Source of the DNA: Cytophagales bacterium
GTDB taxonomy: Bacteria; Pseudomonadota; Gammaproteobacteria; Burkholderiales; Burkholderiaceae_C
DNA: 51,210 bases
Direction: 5' to 3'
Assembly (NCBI GenBank): GCA_030054145.1
Contig: JASGCK010000016.1
Span: 1-51,210, forward strand
In this document: positions 1 through 7,402 of the stretch, piece after piece
Layout of the letters: each line of letters starts with the position of its first letter
Position numbering within the stretch: position 1 is the stretch's first letter
Made by a program: the position numbers and the translations under genes
The notes under the pieces: model-generated
The model's database searches: none
What the model was told of the DNA's origin: nothing
The model's input: the letters and a program-made list of their open reading frames with translations, nothing else

Positions 1-248
1 ACTTGCAAAACCGGGCATTAACAAAGTGTCCGCCGCTGCTAGCTCCGAAGAATGCCCCGCCACAAACGGCAAATTGGACTGCGCTAAATGACATCTTGCG
101 CAGCAGCATTCACTTCATCCATGTGAGTGCTGCCTCGGTTTGTCGCCATGCGCGGTGGCGTGGCTTTTTGCCATGCCAGCGCCTGGGGATAAACTGACGA
201 CGGAACACGGTTGTCAAAAAAATTGTCAAACTAGCAGGCTATTCATTT
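1..248. other. Left edge, no supported gene
   Basis: No convincing gene is visible here. A plus-strand frame at 3-197 has no family likeness. A minus-strand frame that begins with ATG at 94 stays open to the window edge and is hydrophobic and Gly/Ala-rich, so it could be the first 31 codons of a gene lying outside the window, but there is no good ribosome site to back it. The stretch also serves as upstream region for the caspase-like gene at 249; no clear promoter was recognised. Confidence 0.3.
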
Positions 249-1730
249 ATGAATAAATTTAAATTAGTTCCTCTTCGTTTTTTGGCAATATTGTTGATGT
301 TTGCAAGTCTGATCGCCTTTAGCGCGACCGCGCAAACGCAAGACGAAAATCGATTGGCACTGTTGATTGGCAACGCCACTTATAAATCTTCGCCACTTAC
401 CAATCCCGTTAACGACGTGCGTTTGATGGAGTCCGCACTTAGGGAGTCGGGTTTCAAAATCATCAAAGCAGAGAACGCTTCGCGCCGCGAAATGCTGCGC
501 CTCATCCGCGATTTTGGCGAGCGACTCAAACAGTCGGGCGGTGTGGGTTTATTTTATTTTGCGGGACACGGCGTGCAAATCAAAGGCGCGAACTACCTCG
601 TGCCCGTCGATGCCGATATCCGCGCCGAAGACGAAGTGGCGTTTGACTCTGTTGATGCGCAGTCCATCTTAGAAAAAATGGAAACAGCCAAAAACCGCGT
701 CAACCTGCTCATCTTAGATGCCTGCCGCGACAACCCGTTTGCCAAAGGTAGCCGCTCAGGTAGTGCAGGCCTTGCCACGATGAGTGCGCCCAGCGGCTCG
801 CTAGTGGCGTACTCCACCGCGCCAGGCTCGGTGGCATCTGATGGCTCAGGGAAAAATGGTCTCTATACCCAGCACTTATCCGCTGTGATGCGCGTGCCTG
901 ATATACCCATTGAGGAAATCTTTAAGCGCGTGAGAACCAACGTGCGCAAAGACAGCGCCAATCAACAAACGCCGTGGGAGAACACAGCGCTAGAGGGCAG
1001 CTTCTACTTTAAGCGCAGTCCGCCGTCCGCTGCGGCGGCAGCAGCGCTCGCGCCTGTACCAACACCGCAGGCCACTCAAGTAACCCCTGCCGCGCCCAAT
1101 ATGATGGCGGTTGAGCTTGCTTATTGGGACAGCATCAAAGCCAGCAATCGCCCGTTTGAGCTAGAGGCTTATATTGAGCAGTTTCCTAATGGCGCGTTCG
1201 TTAATTTAGCCAAAGCAAGGCTGCGGGAAGTATCAAACAACACCGCCAAGGCGAATGCAGCAAACACGCAAATTCTGGATGATCCCGTGCTGGGCAAAGG
1301 CAGCTTGGCACGCGATCCTAAAACTGGGCTGGTGTGGCAGCGCTGTAGTGCGGGGCAGACTTGGGATGGCAGCACCTGCACGGGTACCGCACAACAGTTC
1401 ACTTTCGACGCTGCGCAAAAACTGGCTACTAACGGCTGGCGCGTGCCCACCATACGCGAGTTAGCTAGTCTGGTTTATTGCAGCAGCGGCAAAACACAAC
1501 TCCATATTGACCCCAAAGATGGCGCTGCGCCCATTGCTAATTTGTGTGATGGCGATTACGTCAAACCCACTATCCGCGCTGAGGCGCTTTTACAAACGGC
1601 TTTTGGTGCCTACTGGTCTTCGTCGCCCGGTGTCGGCGATTCCAACGTCGCTTGGTTCGTCCATTTCAACTATGGCGGCGTGAACGACTACGACCGCTAC
1701 AACCTCAACTATGTTCGGCTTGTGCGTTAG
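249..1730 (+). CDS. Secreted caspase-like (peptidase C14) protein with C-terminal DUF1566 domain
   Basis: A 493-residue protein with a signal peptide (hydrophobic core about 9-27, likely cut after Ala28), so it probably acts outside the cytoplasm. Residues about 34-255 form a caspase-like p20 domain: LALLIGN opens the fold, FAGHG holds the catalytic His107 and LDACRDNPF holds Cys159, so the dyad looks intact. An Ala/Pro-rich linker follows (about 257-285), then a helical segment, then a DUF1566 domain (about 350-493; LVWQRC, GWRVPTIRE and the closing YVRLVR). DUF1566 belongs to the C-type-lectin-like folds used as ligand-binding, and sometimes as hypervariable, domains. Metacaspase-type enzymes usually cut after Arg or Lys; the substrate here is unknown. 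The gene stands alone, with 199 bases before uup. The call is sure for both domains, while the biological role is open. Confidence 0.85.
   Translation: MNKFKLVPLRFLAILLMFASLIAFSATAQTQDENRLALLIGNATYKSSPLTNPVNDVRLMESALRESGFKIIKAENASRREMLRLIRDFGERLKQSGGVGLFYFAGHGVQIKGANYLVPVDADIRAEDEVAFDSVDAQSILEKMETAKNRVNLLILDACRDNPFAKGSRSGSAGLATMSAPSGSLVAYSTAPGSVASDGSGKNGLYTQHLSAVMRVPDIPIEEIFKRVRTNVRKDSANQQTPWENTALEGSFYFKRSPPSAAAAAALAPVPTPQATQVTPAAPNMMAVELAYWDSIKASNRPFELEAYIEQFPNGAFVNLAKARLREVSNNTAKANAANTQILDDPVLGKGSLARDPKTGLVWQRCSAGQTWDGSTCTGTAQQFTFDAAQKLATNGWRVPTIRELASLVYCSSGKTQLHIDPKDGAAPIANLCDGDYVKPTIRAEALLQTAFGAYWSSSPGVGDSNVAWFVHFNYGGVNDYDRYNLNYVRLVR
1641..1727 (+). other. Asparagine-codon-rich C-terminal tract, possible DGR variable region
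   Basis: The last 29 codons hold five AAC codons and a run of GAC, TAC and CAT codons, each one first-base change away from AAC, in the ligand-binding end of a DUF1566 domain. This is the composition expected of a diversity-generating-retroelement variable region, where template adenines are mutagenised. A short stem-loop (GCGGC, ATA, GCCGC at 1752-1764) lies 22 bases after the stop codon, roughly where some such targets carry a hairpin. No reverse transcriptase and no template repeat is present in this window, and ordinary DUF1566 tails are also Asn/Tyr-rich, so this stays a hypothesis. Confidence 0.3.
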
Positions 1731-1929
1731 TCCGTGCCAGTCAGTGTTTGGGCGGCATAGCCGCTTTGGAGGGATGAAAATCGGGAGGCAATTGCAAAAG
1801 TCTAAAAGCGAGGTGAATGCAGTTGCTCGCTAAGAGCCAATGCACAATGTCGAACAAGAAGCAAGCTGGCATTACTCAAAAACTCTAACGCTAACTTTTG
1901 CGAATAGCCATCCCCCGCGATAATGGCGC

Positions 1930-3888
1930 ATGGCTTTAATTTCTCTCCTTGACGCTCAACTCGCTTTTGGGCATTTCGCACTTCTTGATCACACCGATTT
2001 TTCACTTGAACCTCACGAGCGCGTTGGCTTGATTGGTCGCAACGGCGCGGGCAAATCGTCACTACTCAAAATCTTTGCGGGTATGCATGCGTTTGACGAC
2101 GGGGCGCTGCATATTCAAAACGGTATTCGCATTGCCTATGTGGCGCAGGAGCCCATACTGGATGCGGCTTCCAGCGTATTTGAGGCGGTCAGCGTGGGGC
2201 TTGCGCCGCTGATTGCTGCGATTGATTTGTATTGCGCGGGCGCTGCCGATAACTTGGACGAGTTGCAAACGCAGATTGAGCGCCTTGGCGGTTGGAGCTG
2301 GGAGCAGCGCGTGGACGAGGCAATTGAGCGCTTGGGTTTGCCGCGTGACAGCTTGATCTGCACGCTATCTGGCGGTATGAAAAAGCGCGTGGCGTTGGCG
2401 CAGGCGCTGGTTACCGAGCCCGATGTGCTACTGCTTGACGAGCCCACCAATCACTTGGATTTGAATGCGATTACGTGGCTGGAGGGCTTGCTGATCGACT
2501 TCAAAGGTAGTTTGATTGCCATCACCCACGACCGCTCGTTCTTGGACACGGTGGCAACGCGCATTGTGGAGCTTGACCGTGGCAAGTTGCGCGATTACCC
2601 AGGCAATTTTTCGGCTTACGTGACGCAAAAAGCGGAGCAGCTTGAGATTGAAGCGACGGTGAACGCCAAGGCGGATAAGCTGCTCGCGCAAGAAGAAATT
2701 TGGATTAGGAAGGGCGTAGAGGCACGCCGCACAAGGGCGCAAGGGCGTATCACGCGCTTGCAAGAGATGCGTGCTAACCGCGCTGCAAGGCGCGACCAGC
2801 TTGGGCGCGTGAACTTGGACGTGAGCTCGGGTGAGCGCAGCGGCAAGATTGTGGCGGAGCTGGTGGATGTGTGCAAAAGCTTTAGCCTCCCGCCCAGCCC
2901 ACTGGGCAGTCCGCCAGCGGGGGGCACTAAAACGATTGTCAAAGACTTCACCTCGACCATCATGCGCGGCGATAAGGTGGGGCTGATTGCGCCCAACGGC
3001 GCGGGCAAAACGACGCTGCTCAAAATTATTTTGGGCGAGTTGGCGGCGGACTCGGGCAAGGTGCGCCAAGGCGCAAACCTGACGGTTGCGTACTTCGACC
3101 AAATGCGTGATGCGCTGGATTTAGACGCAACACTGGAGGACTTCATCAGCCCAGGCTCGGAATGGGTGGAGATTGGCGGCAACAAAAAACACGTGAAGAG
3201 TTATCTGGCTGACTTCTTGTTTGAACCCGCGCGGGCGCTGTCGCCGGTACGCAGTTTGAGCGGCGGCGAGCGCAACCGATTGCTGCTCGCACGCCTGTTT
3301 GCAAGGCCTGCCAACGTTTTGGTGCTAGACGAGCCAACCAATGATTTGGATATTGATACGCTAGAACTCTTGGAAGATTTACTCCAGCAGTTTGATGGCA
3401 CGGTATTTTTGGTGAGCCATGACCGCACGTTTTTGGATAACGTCGTTACCAGCACGATTGTCTGGGAAGGCAATAGCCATGCGGGTTTGTGGCGCGAGTA
3501 TGAAGGCGGCGTGTCTGACTGGCTGATTCAAAGTGAGCGAGCGAAGAAGCTGATAGGGAATTCAAAGACATCTAGCCCGCAAGCCCCATCGAATAAGGTC
3601 TCCAAGAGCAATGCCTCTGCAAGCCAATCTACACATGGCCTGCAGGCGGATGCCCCTGCAAATAGCGCCAAAAAGAAACTGAGTTTCAAAGACCAGCGCG
3701 AGTTAGACGGCTTGCCCGCCAAAATTGAAGCGCTAGAGGGCGAACAAACCACGCTTCGCTCCGAACTGGCTGAAGGCACTGTGTTTGCCAAGGATCCTGA
3801 CCGCGCAACCGCGTTACTCAAACGTGACGCGGAGATTGAATCGGCGCTGCTGGTGGCGCTGGAGAGATGGGAAAATCTATCGAGCTGA
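1930..3888 (+). CDS. uup: ABC-F family ATPase Uup
   Basis: A 652-residue soluble ABC-F protein with two ATP-binding cassettes and no membrane domain. The first Walker A is GRNGAGKS (36-43) with signature LSGGMKKR; the second cassette has APNGAGKT and signature LSGGERNR. A C-terminal coiled-coil region (from about 585: LSFKDQREL, then a Glu/Leu-rich helix) is typical of Uup, a ribosome- and DNA-linked factor that affects precise transposon excision. Two oddities: the first Gly of the second Walker A is Ala, and a Pro/Gly-rich insert (about 319-333) precedes the second cassette, encoded by palindrome-rich DNA. No clear Shine-Dalgarno precedes the ATG, but it is the first in-frame start after a stop. 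Alone on its strand, followed by a hairpin and the SDR gene. Confidence 0.93.
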   Translation: MALISLLDAQLAFGHFALLDHTDFSLEPHERVGLIGRNGAGKSSLLKIFAGMHAFDDGALHIQNGIRIAYVAQEPILDAASSVFEAVSVGLAPLIAAIDLYCAGAADNLDELQTQIERLGGWSWEQRVDEAIERLGLPRDSLICTLSGGMKKRVALAQALVTEPDVLLLDEPTNHLDLNAITWLEGLLIDFKGSLIAITHDRSFLDTVATRIVELDRGKLRDYPGNFSAYVTQKAEQLEIEATVNAKADKLLAQEEIWIRKGVEARRTRAQGRITRLQEMRANRAARRDQLGRVNLDVSSGERSGKIVAELVDVCKSFSLPPSPLGSPPAGGTKTIVKDFTSTIMRGDKVGLIAPNGAGKTTLLKIILGELAADSGKVRQGANLTVAYFDQMRDALDLDATLEDFISPGSEWVEIGGNKKHVKSYLADFLFEPARALSPVRSLSGGERNRLLLARLFARPANVLVLDEPTNDLDIDTLELLEDLLQQFDGTVFLVSHDRTFLDNVVTSTIVWEGNSHAGLWREYEGGVSDWLIQSERAKKLIGNSKTSSPQAPSNKVSKSNASASQSTHGLQADAPANSAKKKLSFKDQRELDGLPAKIEALEGEQTTLRSELAEGTVFAKDPDRATALLKRDAEIESALLVALERWENLSS

Positions 3889-3893
3889 AAGGG

Positions 3894-3913
3894 ATTCCCG
3901 CCTGCGCGGGAAT
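3894..3913. repeat. Palindromic intergenic repeat, possible terminator of uup
   Basis: A perfect 8-bp stem (ATTCCCGC / GCGGGAAT) with loop CTGC begins 6 bases after the uup stop and is followed by a T-rich run at about 3917-3927. It belongs to the GATTCCCGCCTGCGCGGGAAT type of dispersed repeat common in proteobacteria. A degenerate copy lies between hslV and hslU (23728-23748). It could act as a Rho-independent terminator for uup. Confidence 0.7.
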
Positions 3914-3938
3914 GACAATTATTTTTTAGGAGCATCCT

Positions 3939-4724
3939 ATGGATTTAGGCATTAAAGGGCGCACCGCCTTGGTTTGCGGTGCTAGTAAAGGATTGGGTTA
4001 TGGTTGCGCCGAGGCGCTGGTGCGCGAGGGCGTGAATGTGGTCGTCAATGCGCGAACCGCAGAGACGCTAGAAGCGGCTGCCGCCAAGCTTCGCGCCATC
4101 AACCCAGCGGTTCGCGTGACGGCTGTCGCAAGCGACATTACCACGGCGGCGGGACGTGCCGCTGTATTCGCTGCACACGCCGATTACGACATCGTGGTCA
4201 CCAACGCAGGCGGCCCGCCCACAGGCGACTTCCGCGATTGGAATCGCGATATGTGGATTTCAGCCATTGACGCAAATATGCTCACGCCGATTGAACTCAT
4301 CAAAGCCACTATTGACGGCATGATCTCGCGTGGCTTTGGCCGCATCATCAACATCACATCAAGCGCCGTGAAAGCGCCGATTGATATTTTGGGGCTCTCG
4401 AATGGCGCACGCAGCGGCCTCACAGGCTTTGTGGCGGGCGTGGCACGCAGCGGCGCAGTAGCTAAGAACGTGACGATTAACAATTTGCTGCCCGGCATTT
4501 TTGATACTGATCGCATCGTGAGTAATTTTGCCGCGCAAGCCAAAAAATCAGGCAAAACTGCCGATGAGGTTCGCGCCGCACGCATTGCCGAGCATCCCGC
4601 CAAACGCCTAGGCACACCCGCCGAGTTTGGCGCAACTTGCGCGTTTTTGTGTAGTCAGCACGCTAGCTACATCAACGGCCAAAACATCTTGATCGATGGC
4701 GGAAGCTTTCCTGGTACGTTTTGA
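3939..4724 (+). CDS. SDR-family oxidoreductase with atypical active site
   Basis: A 261-residue short-chain dehydrogenase/reductase fold: the nucleotide-binding turn GASKGLG (14-20), NAGG after strand 4, and the catalytic Ser region NITSSAVK are clear. The usual YxxxK is missing; the aligned stretch reads LGLSNGAR, so Tyr is replaced by Ser and Lys by Arg. This SNxAR pattern marks a known SDR side group in which normal dehydrogenase chemistry is doubtful. The C-terminal INGQNILIDGG is normal. A good ribosome site (GGAG) lies 9 bases before the ATG. It is followed 58 bases later by another SDR gene on the same strand, so co-transcription is possible. Substrate unknown. Confidence 0.85.
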   Translation: MDLGIKGRTALVCGASKGLGYGCAEALVREGVNVVVNARTAETLEAAAAKLRAINPAVRVTAVASDITTAAGRAAVFAAHADYDIVVTNAGGPPTGDFRDWNRDMWISAIDANMLTPIELIKATIDGMISRGFGRIINITSSAVKAPIDILGLSNGARSGLTGFVAGVARSGAVAKNVTINNLLPGIFDTDRIVSNFAAQAKKSGKTADEVRAARIAEHPAKRLGTPAEFGATCAFLCSQHASYINGQNILIDGGSFPGTF

Positions 4725-4782
4725 TGACGACAAGATGATGCGCATCAAACAACACACCATTTTTTAAATCGGACAACAAAGC

Positions 4783-5556
4783 ATGAACCCCATCCTCAAT
4801 CAATTCGACATCACAGGGCGCATGGCGCTGATTACAGGCTCATCCACGGGCATTGGCTTTGCGCTGGCGCGGGGCTTGGCGCAGGCGGGCGCCGTTGTGG
4901 TGCTCAACGGGCGCGATACCGACAAGCTCAGTCACGCCGCCATGCTGCTGGAGCGCGAAGGCATTCACGCGCACGCCGTGGCGTTTGATGTGACCGACGC
5001 TGCTGCCGTAGAAGCTGGCGTTGCCAAAATTGAAGCCGACATTGGCGCAATTGACATCTTGATCAACAACGCAGGCATGACGCGCCGCAATCGACTAGAT
5101 GAATTCAAAGACGAGGACTGGCACGCCATCATGCGCACCAACATCGACAGCGTGTACATGGTCGGGCGCACCGTGGCGCGGCGCATGATTGGGCGCAAAG
5201 CTGGCAAGATCATCAACATTGCATCGGTGCAAAGCGAGCTGGGCAGGCCAGGTGTTGCGCCTTACGCTGCCAGCAAAGGCGCGGTGAAGATGCTCACCAA
5301 AGGCATGGCGATTGACTGGGCCCCGCTGGGCTTGAACGTGAACGCAATTGGCCCTGGCTACTTCAAAACCGAGCTAACTGAGGCGCTGGTGAAAGACGAA
5401 GCGTTTAGCGCCTGGCTACTCAATCGCACGCCAGCCAAGCGCTGGGGCAATGTGGAAGATTTGGTGGGCACAGCGGTGTACCTTGCCAGCGATGCCTCGC
5501 GCTTTGTGAACGGCGCGGTGGTTTATGTGGATGGCGGCGTGACGGCGAGTTTATAA
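4783..5556 (+). CDS. idnO: Gluconate 5-dehydrogenase-like SDR
   Basis: A 257-residue SDR with all catalytic parts: TGSSTGIG for NAD(P), NNAG, IASVQS with the Ser, and YAASKGA with Tyr and Lys. The opening FDITGRMALITGSS and the GYFKTELT stretch resemble gluconate 5-dehydrogenases, which interconvert 5-keto-D-gluconate and D-gluconate in L-idonate/gluconate use. The idonate-dehydrogenase-like gene at 7403 fits the same pathway, though two unrelated accessory genes lie in between. No kinase, permease or GntR-type regulator of an idn operon is in the window. The SDR fold is certain; the substrate is inferred from resemblance and context, and another 3-oxo sugar acid or polyol dehydrogenase is possible. 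Confidence 0.75.
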   Translation: MNPILNQFDITGRMALITGSSTGIGFALARGLAQAGAVVVLNGRDTDKLSHAAMLLEREGIHAHAVAFDVTDAAAVEAGVAKIEADIGAIDILINNAGMTRRNRLDEFKDEDWHAIMRTNIDSVYMVGRTVARRMIGRKAGKIINIASVQSELGRPGVAPYAASKGAVKMLTKGMAIDWAPLGLNVNAIGPGYFKTELTEALVKDEAFSAWLLNRTPAKRWGNVEDLVGTAVYLASDASRFVNGAVVYVDGGVTASL

Positions 5557-5700
5557 GTCCTTGTTGATTCATTTTTTAAGATTATCAAAAATAGTGGGGT
5601 GAAGATGTAATGTTGAGATGCCATCAGCGCGGCGTCGACGGTCGTGCGCGTGGGCGCTGTGTACGGTATCCTGTTTAAGATGTTATGCAAGGATTTGTAA

Positions 5701-6474
5701 ATGGCATTAACAATAGTTGAAGTAATTGGACGTTCCCAGCAAGGGCGGACGGAACCCTACATCTGCCGCTGCGATGACGGTGAGGTATATTTTGTTAAAG
5801 GTCGTAGCGCGACTCGCAAAGGTTTGATCAACGAGTGGCTTTGTGCCAGCTTAGCACAAGCTTTTGGCCTGCCTATTGCGCCTTTTGTCATAGCCACCGT
5901 GCCAGAGGAACTAATGGATTCCGACCTTTCTGGTTGGTTAAAAGACTTGGGAGTGGGCGAAGTCTTTGCCAGTCGGCGTGTTAAAGCCACTGAATTGACA
6001 CACGCGCAAGTTGCTCAAGTTCCGACGCAGCAACGGCAAGCCGTTCTGCTTTTTGATTGGTGGATTCACAACGAAGACAGATGTCTAACGCCTTATGGTG
6101 GCAATGTAAACCTGTTGTGGAATCCGCTAGAGTCGAATGCCGTCGATGACGATGACAACTCTGACGTTGGACTGGTGGTAATTGACCACAACTTGGCATT
6201 TGATGAAACTTTTTCGCAAACAAATTTTTGTAAGCTGCACGTTTTTGCTGATGACTTATCTACGCTTTTTAGTGATTGTTTGTTGCGCGAGTCATATAAA
6301 ACTCGCTGCGCCACCACCCTCACTCAAGCTTGGCAAGCTGCATGTGATAATCTTCCGTCTGCTTGGGCATATATTGACACAGAGCAGACTATTCCCACAG
6401 AATATCCTTTTGCGCAAATTAAAGCCATTTTGAACTCAGCCCAAGACAACTCTTTTTGGACATTGCCAACATGA
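5701..6474 (+). CDS. HipA-like kinase-fold protein (HipA_2 type)
   Basis: A 257-residue short HipA-related protein without the N-terminal HipA domain. Kinase-fold landmarks are visible: YFVKG with a candidate ATP-binding Lys33, WWIHNEDR (121-127) as catalytic loop with Asp126, Asn135 and Asn137 just after, and VVIDHNLAFD (160-168) as the metal-binding segment. An acidic loop DDDDN (149-153) is unusual. HipA kinases phosphorylate proteins such as glutamyl-tRNA synthetase; the target of this short family is not known to me. The start has a good AAGGA site. Its stop overlaps the start of the DUF3037 gene (ATGA), so the two are translationally coupled. The pair sits between two sugar-acid dehydrogenase genes and looks like an insertion. 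Confidence 0.75.
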   Translation: MALTIVEVIGRSQQGRTEPYICRCDDGEVYFVKGRSATRKGLINEWLCASLAQAFGLPIAPFVIATVPEELMDSDLSGWLKDLGVGEVFASRRVKATELTHAQVAQVPTQQRQAVLLFDWWIHNEDRCLTPYGGNVNLLWNPLESNAVDDDDNSDVGLVVIDHNLAFDETFSQTNFCKLHVFADDLSTLFSDCLLRESYKTRCATTLTQAWQAACDNLPSAWAYIDTEQTIPTEYPFAQIKAILNSAQDNSFWTLPT

Positions 6475-7310
6475 ATATCGCTTGCCATTACGCCATTGTG
6501 CGATTCATGCCTTTCGTTGAAACGGGGGAGTTTGGCAACGTGGGTGTCGTCTTATTTGCTCCGAATGCGCGTCATTTTGGCTTTCAACTCTTAGGCAATC
6601 GCATAGCCAGAATTACGCATTTTTTTGATCAAGTAGAAGGTCAAACTTTACGCAACTGCATACGCAATGCGCGCGAAGAATTGCAACGCATTCATGATTT
6701 GCTCAGAGGTTTGGGGACAGACAAGCGACTCAAACATTTTGATCGTGAAAATGCGCCGCACTTATGGCAGCAAATTCTCAAGCCTTCTGAGAGCATGATT
6801 CGATTCAGCGAGCCACGTGTTGTGTTAGCGCAAGACCCTCAAGCCAAACTTAAAGAGCTTTTTGAATATTACGTCGAACGTAATTTTGTAACCAAGGAAT
6901 ACAAAGAGCATATGCTCGACCGTAGCGTACGAGGATGGCTACGAGAGGCCAGCGTGCATAACCTTTTTCATCCTGCCCGTATCGGTAATGATGAATACAA
7001 TGCGCAATTCCCGTTTGTGTCGCTTCAGGACGAGGTGCCAACCAAAGCCATTAAACCTTTGCGGCTAGATCACTCCAATGCTGCATCGGTTATTGATCAT
7101 GGCGGCCAATGGCGCATACGTGTTGAAGCCCTAAAAAAACGCAACTTGCTTCCTGCAAACCTTCTTTTTGCAGTCAATGGCAACTTTAATGACCAACTAA
7201 CGCCTGTTGGACGTGCGCGAGCCGAGGTAATAGAAAATCTGCGATATCTAGGCGCTAACGTCGAGCCAATGATCAATCGCCAAGCTATTGTTGATTTTGC
7301 AGTGGCTTGA
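6471..7310 (+). CDS. DUF3037 domain protein, partner of the HipA-like kinase
   Basis: A 279-residue protein. The start at 6471 is chosen because it overlaps the upstream stop as ATGA and gives MNIACHYAIVRF, the usual opening of DUF3037 proteins; a start 15 bases earlier is also open. The N-terminal third (YAIVRFMPFVETGEFGNVGVVLF) matches the family, followed by a charged helical region and a C-terminal part without known motifs. Its biochemical role is unknown. HipA-like kinase and DUF3037 genes are commonly neighbours, which suggests a two-part system, possibly toxin-antitoxin-like or defensive, but this is inference. Confidence 0.75.
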   Translation: MNIACHYAIVRFMPFVETGEFGNVGVVLFAPNARHFGFQLLGNRIARITHFFDQVEGQTLRNCIRNAREELQRIHDLLRGLGTDKRLKHFDRENAPHLWQQILKPSESMIRFSEPRVVLAQDPQAKLKELFEYYVERNFVTKEYKEHMLDRSVRGWLREASVHNLFHPARIGNDEYNAQFPFVSLQDEVPTKAIKPLRLDHSNAASVIDHGGQWRIRVEALKKRNLLPANLLFAVNGNFNDQLTPVGRARAEVIENLRYLGANVEPMINRQAIVDFAVA

Positions 7311-7327
7311 CGACCGAGCCCAGATCT

Positions 7328-7361
7328 ATTTTCATTATCTTCCGCATAGGATAATGAAAAT
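7328..7361. terminator. 12-bp inverted repeat after the DUF3037 gene
   Basis: ATTTTCATTATC and GATAATGAAAAT form a perfect 12-bp stem with a 10-base loop, 17 bases after the DUF3037 stop and about 40 bases before the next start. The following bases are A/T-rich but not a clean T run. It may end the accessory pair or serve as an operator for the idonate dehydrogenase gene. Confidence 0.5.
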
Positions 7362-7402
7362 TTAAAGATAAAAAATTATTATCTGAAGCTGTATAAATAC
7401 AC

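Noticed and set aside
3-197. 64-residue plus-strand frame at the left edge
   Set aside because: No ribosome site, no likeness and random-looking composition.
2428-3102. Long minus-strand frame opposite uup (224 residues)
   Set aside because: It is antisense to a clear ABC-F gene, has no family likeness and composition typical of a shadow frame.
5624-5665. GC-rich hairpin before the HipA-like gene as an integron site
   Set aside because: It lacks both RYYYAAC and GTTRRRY core sequences in suitable positions.
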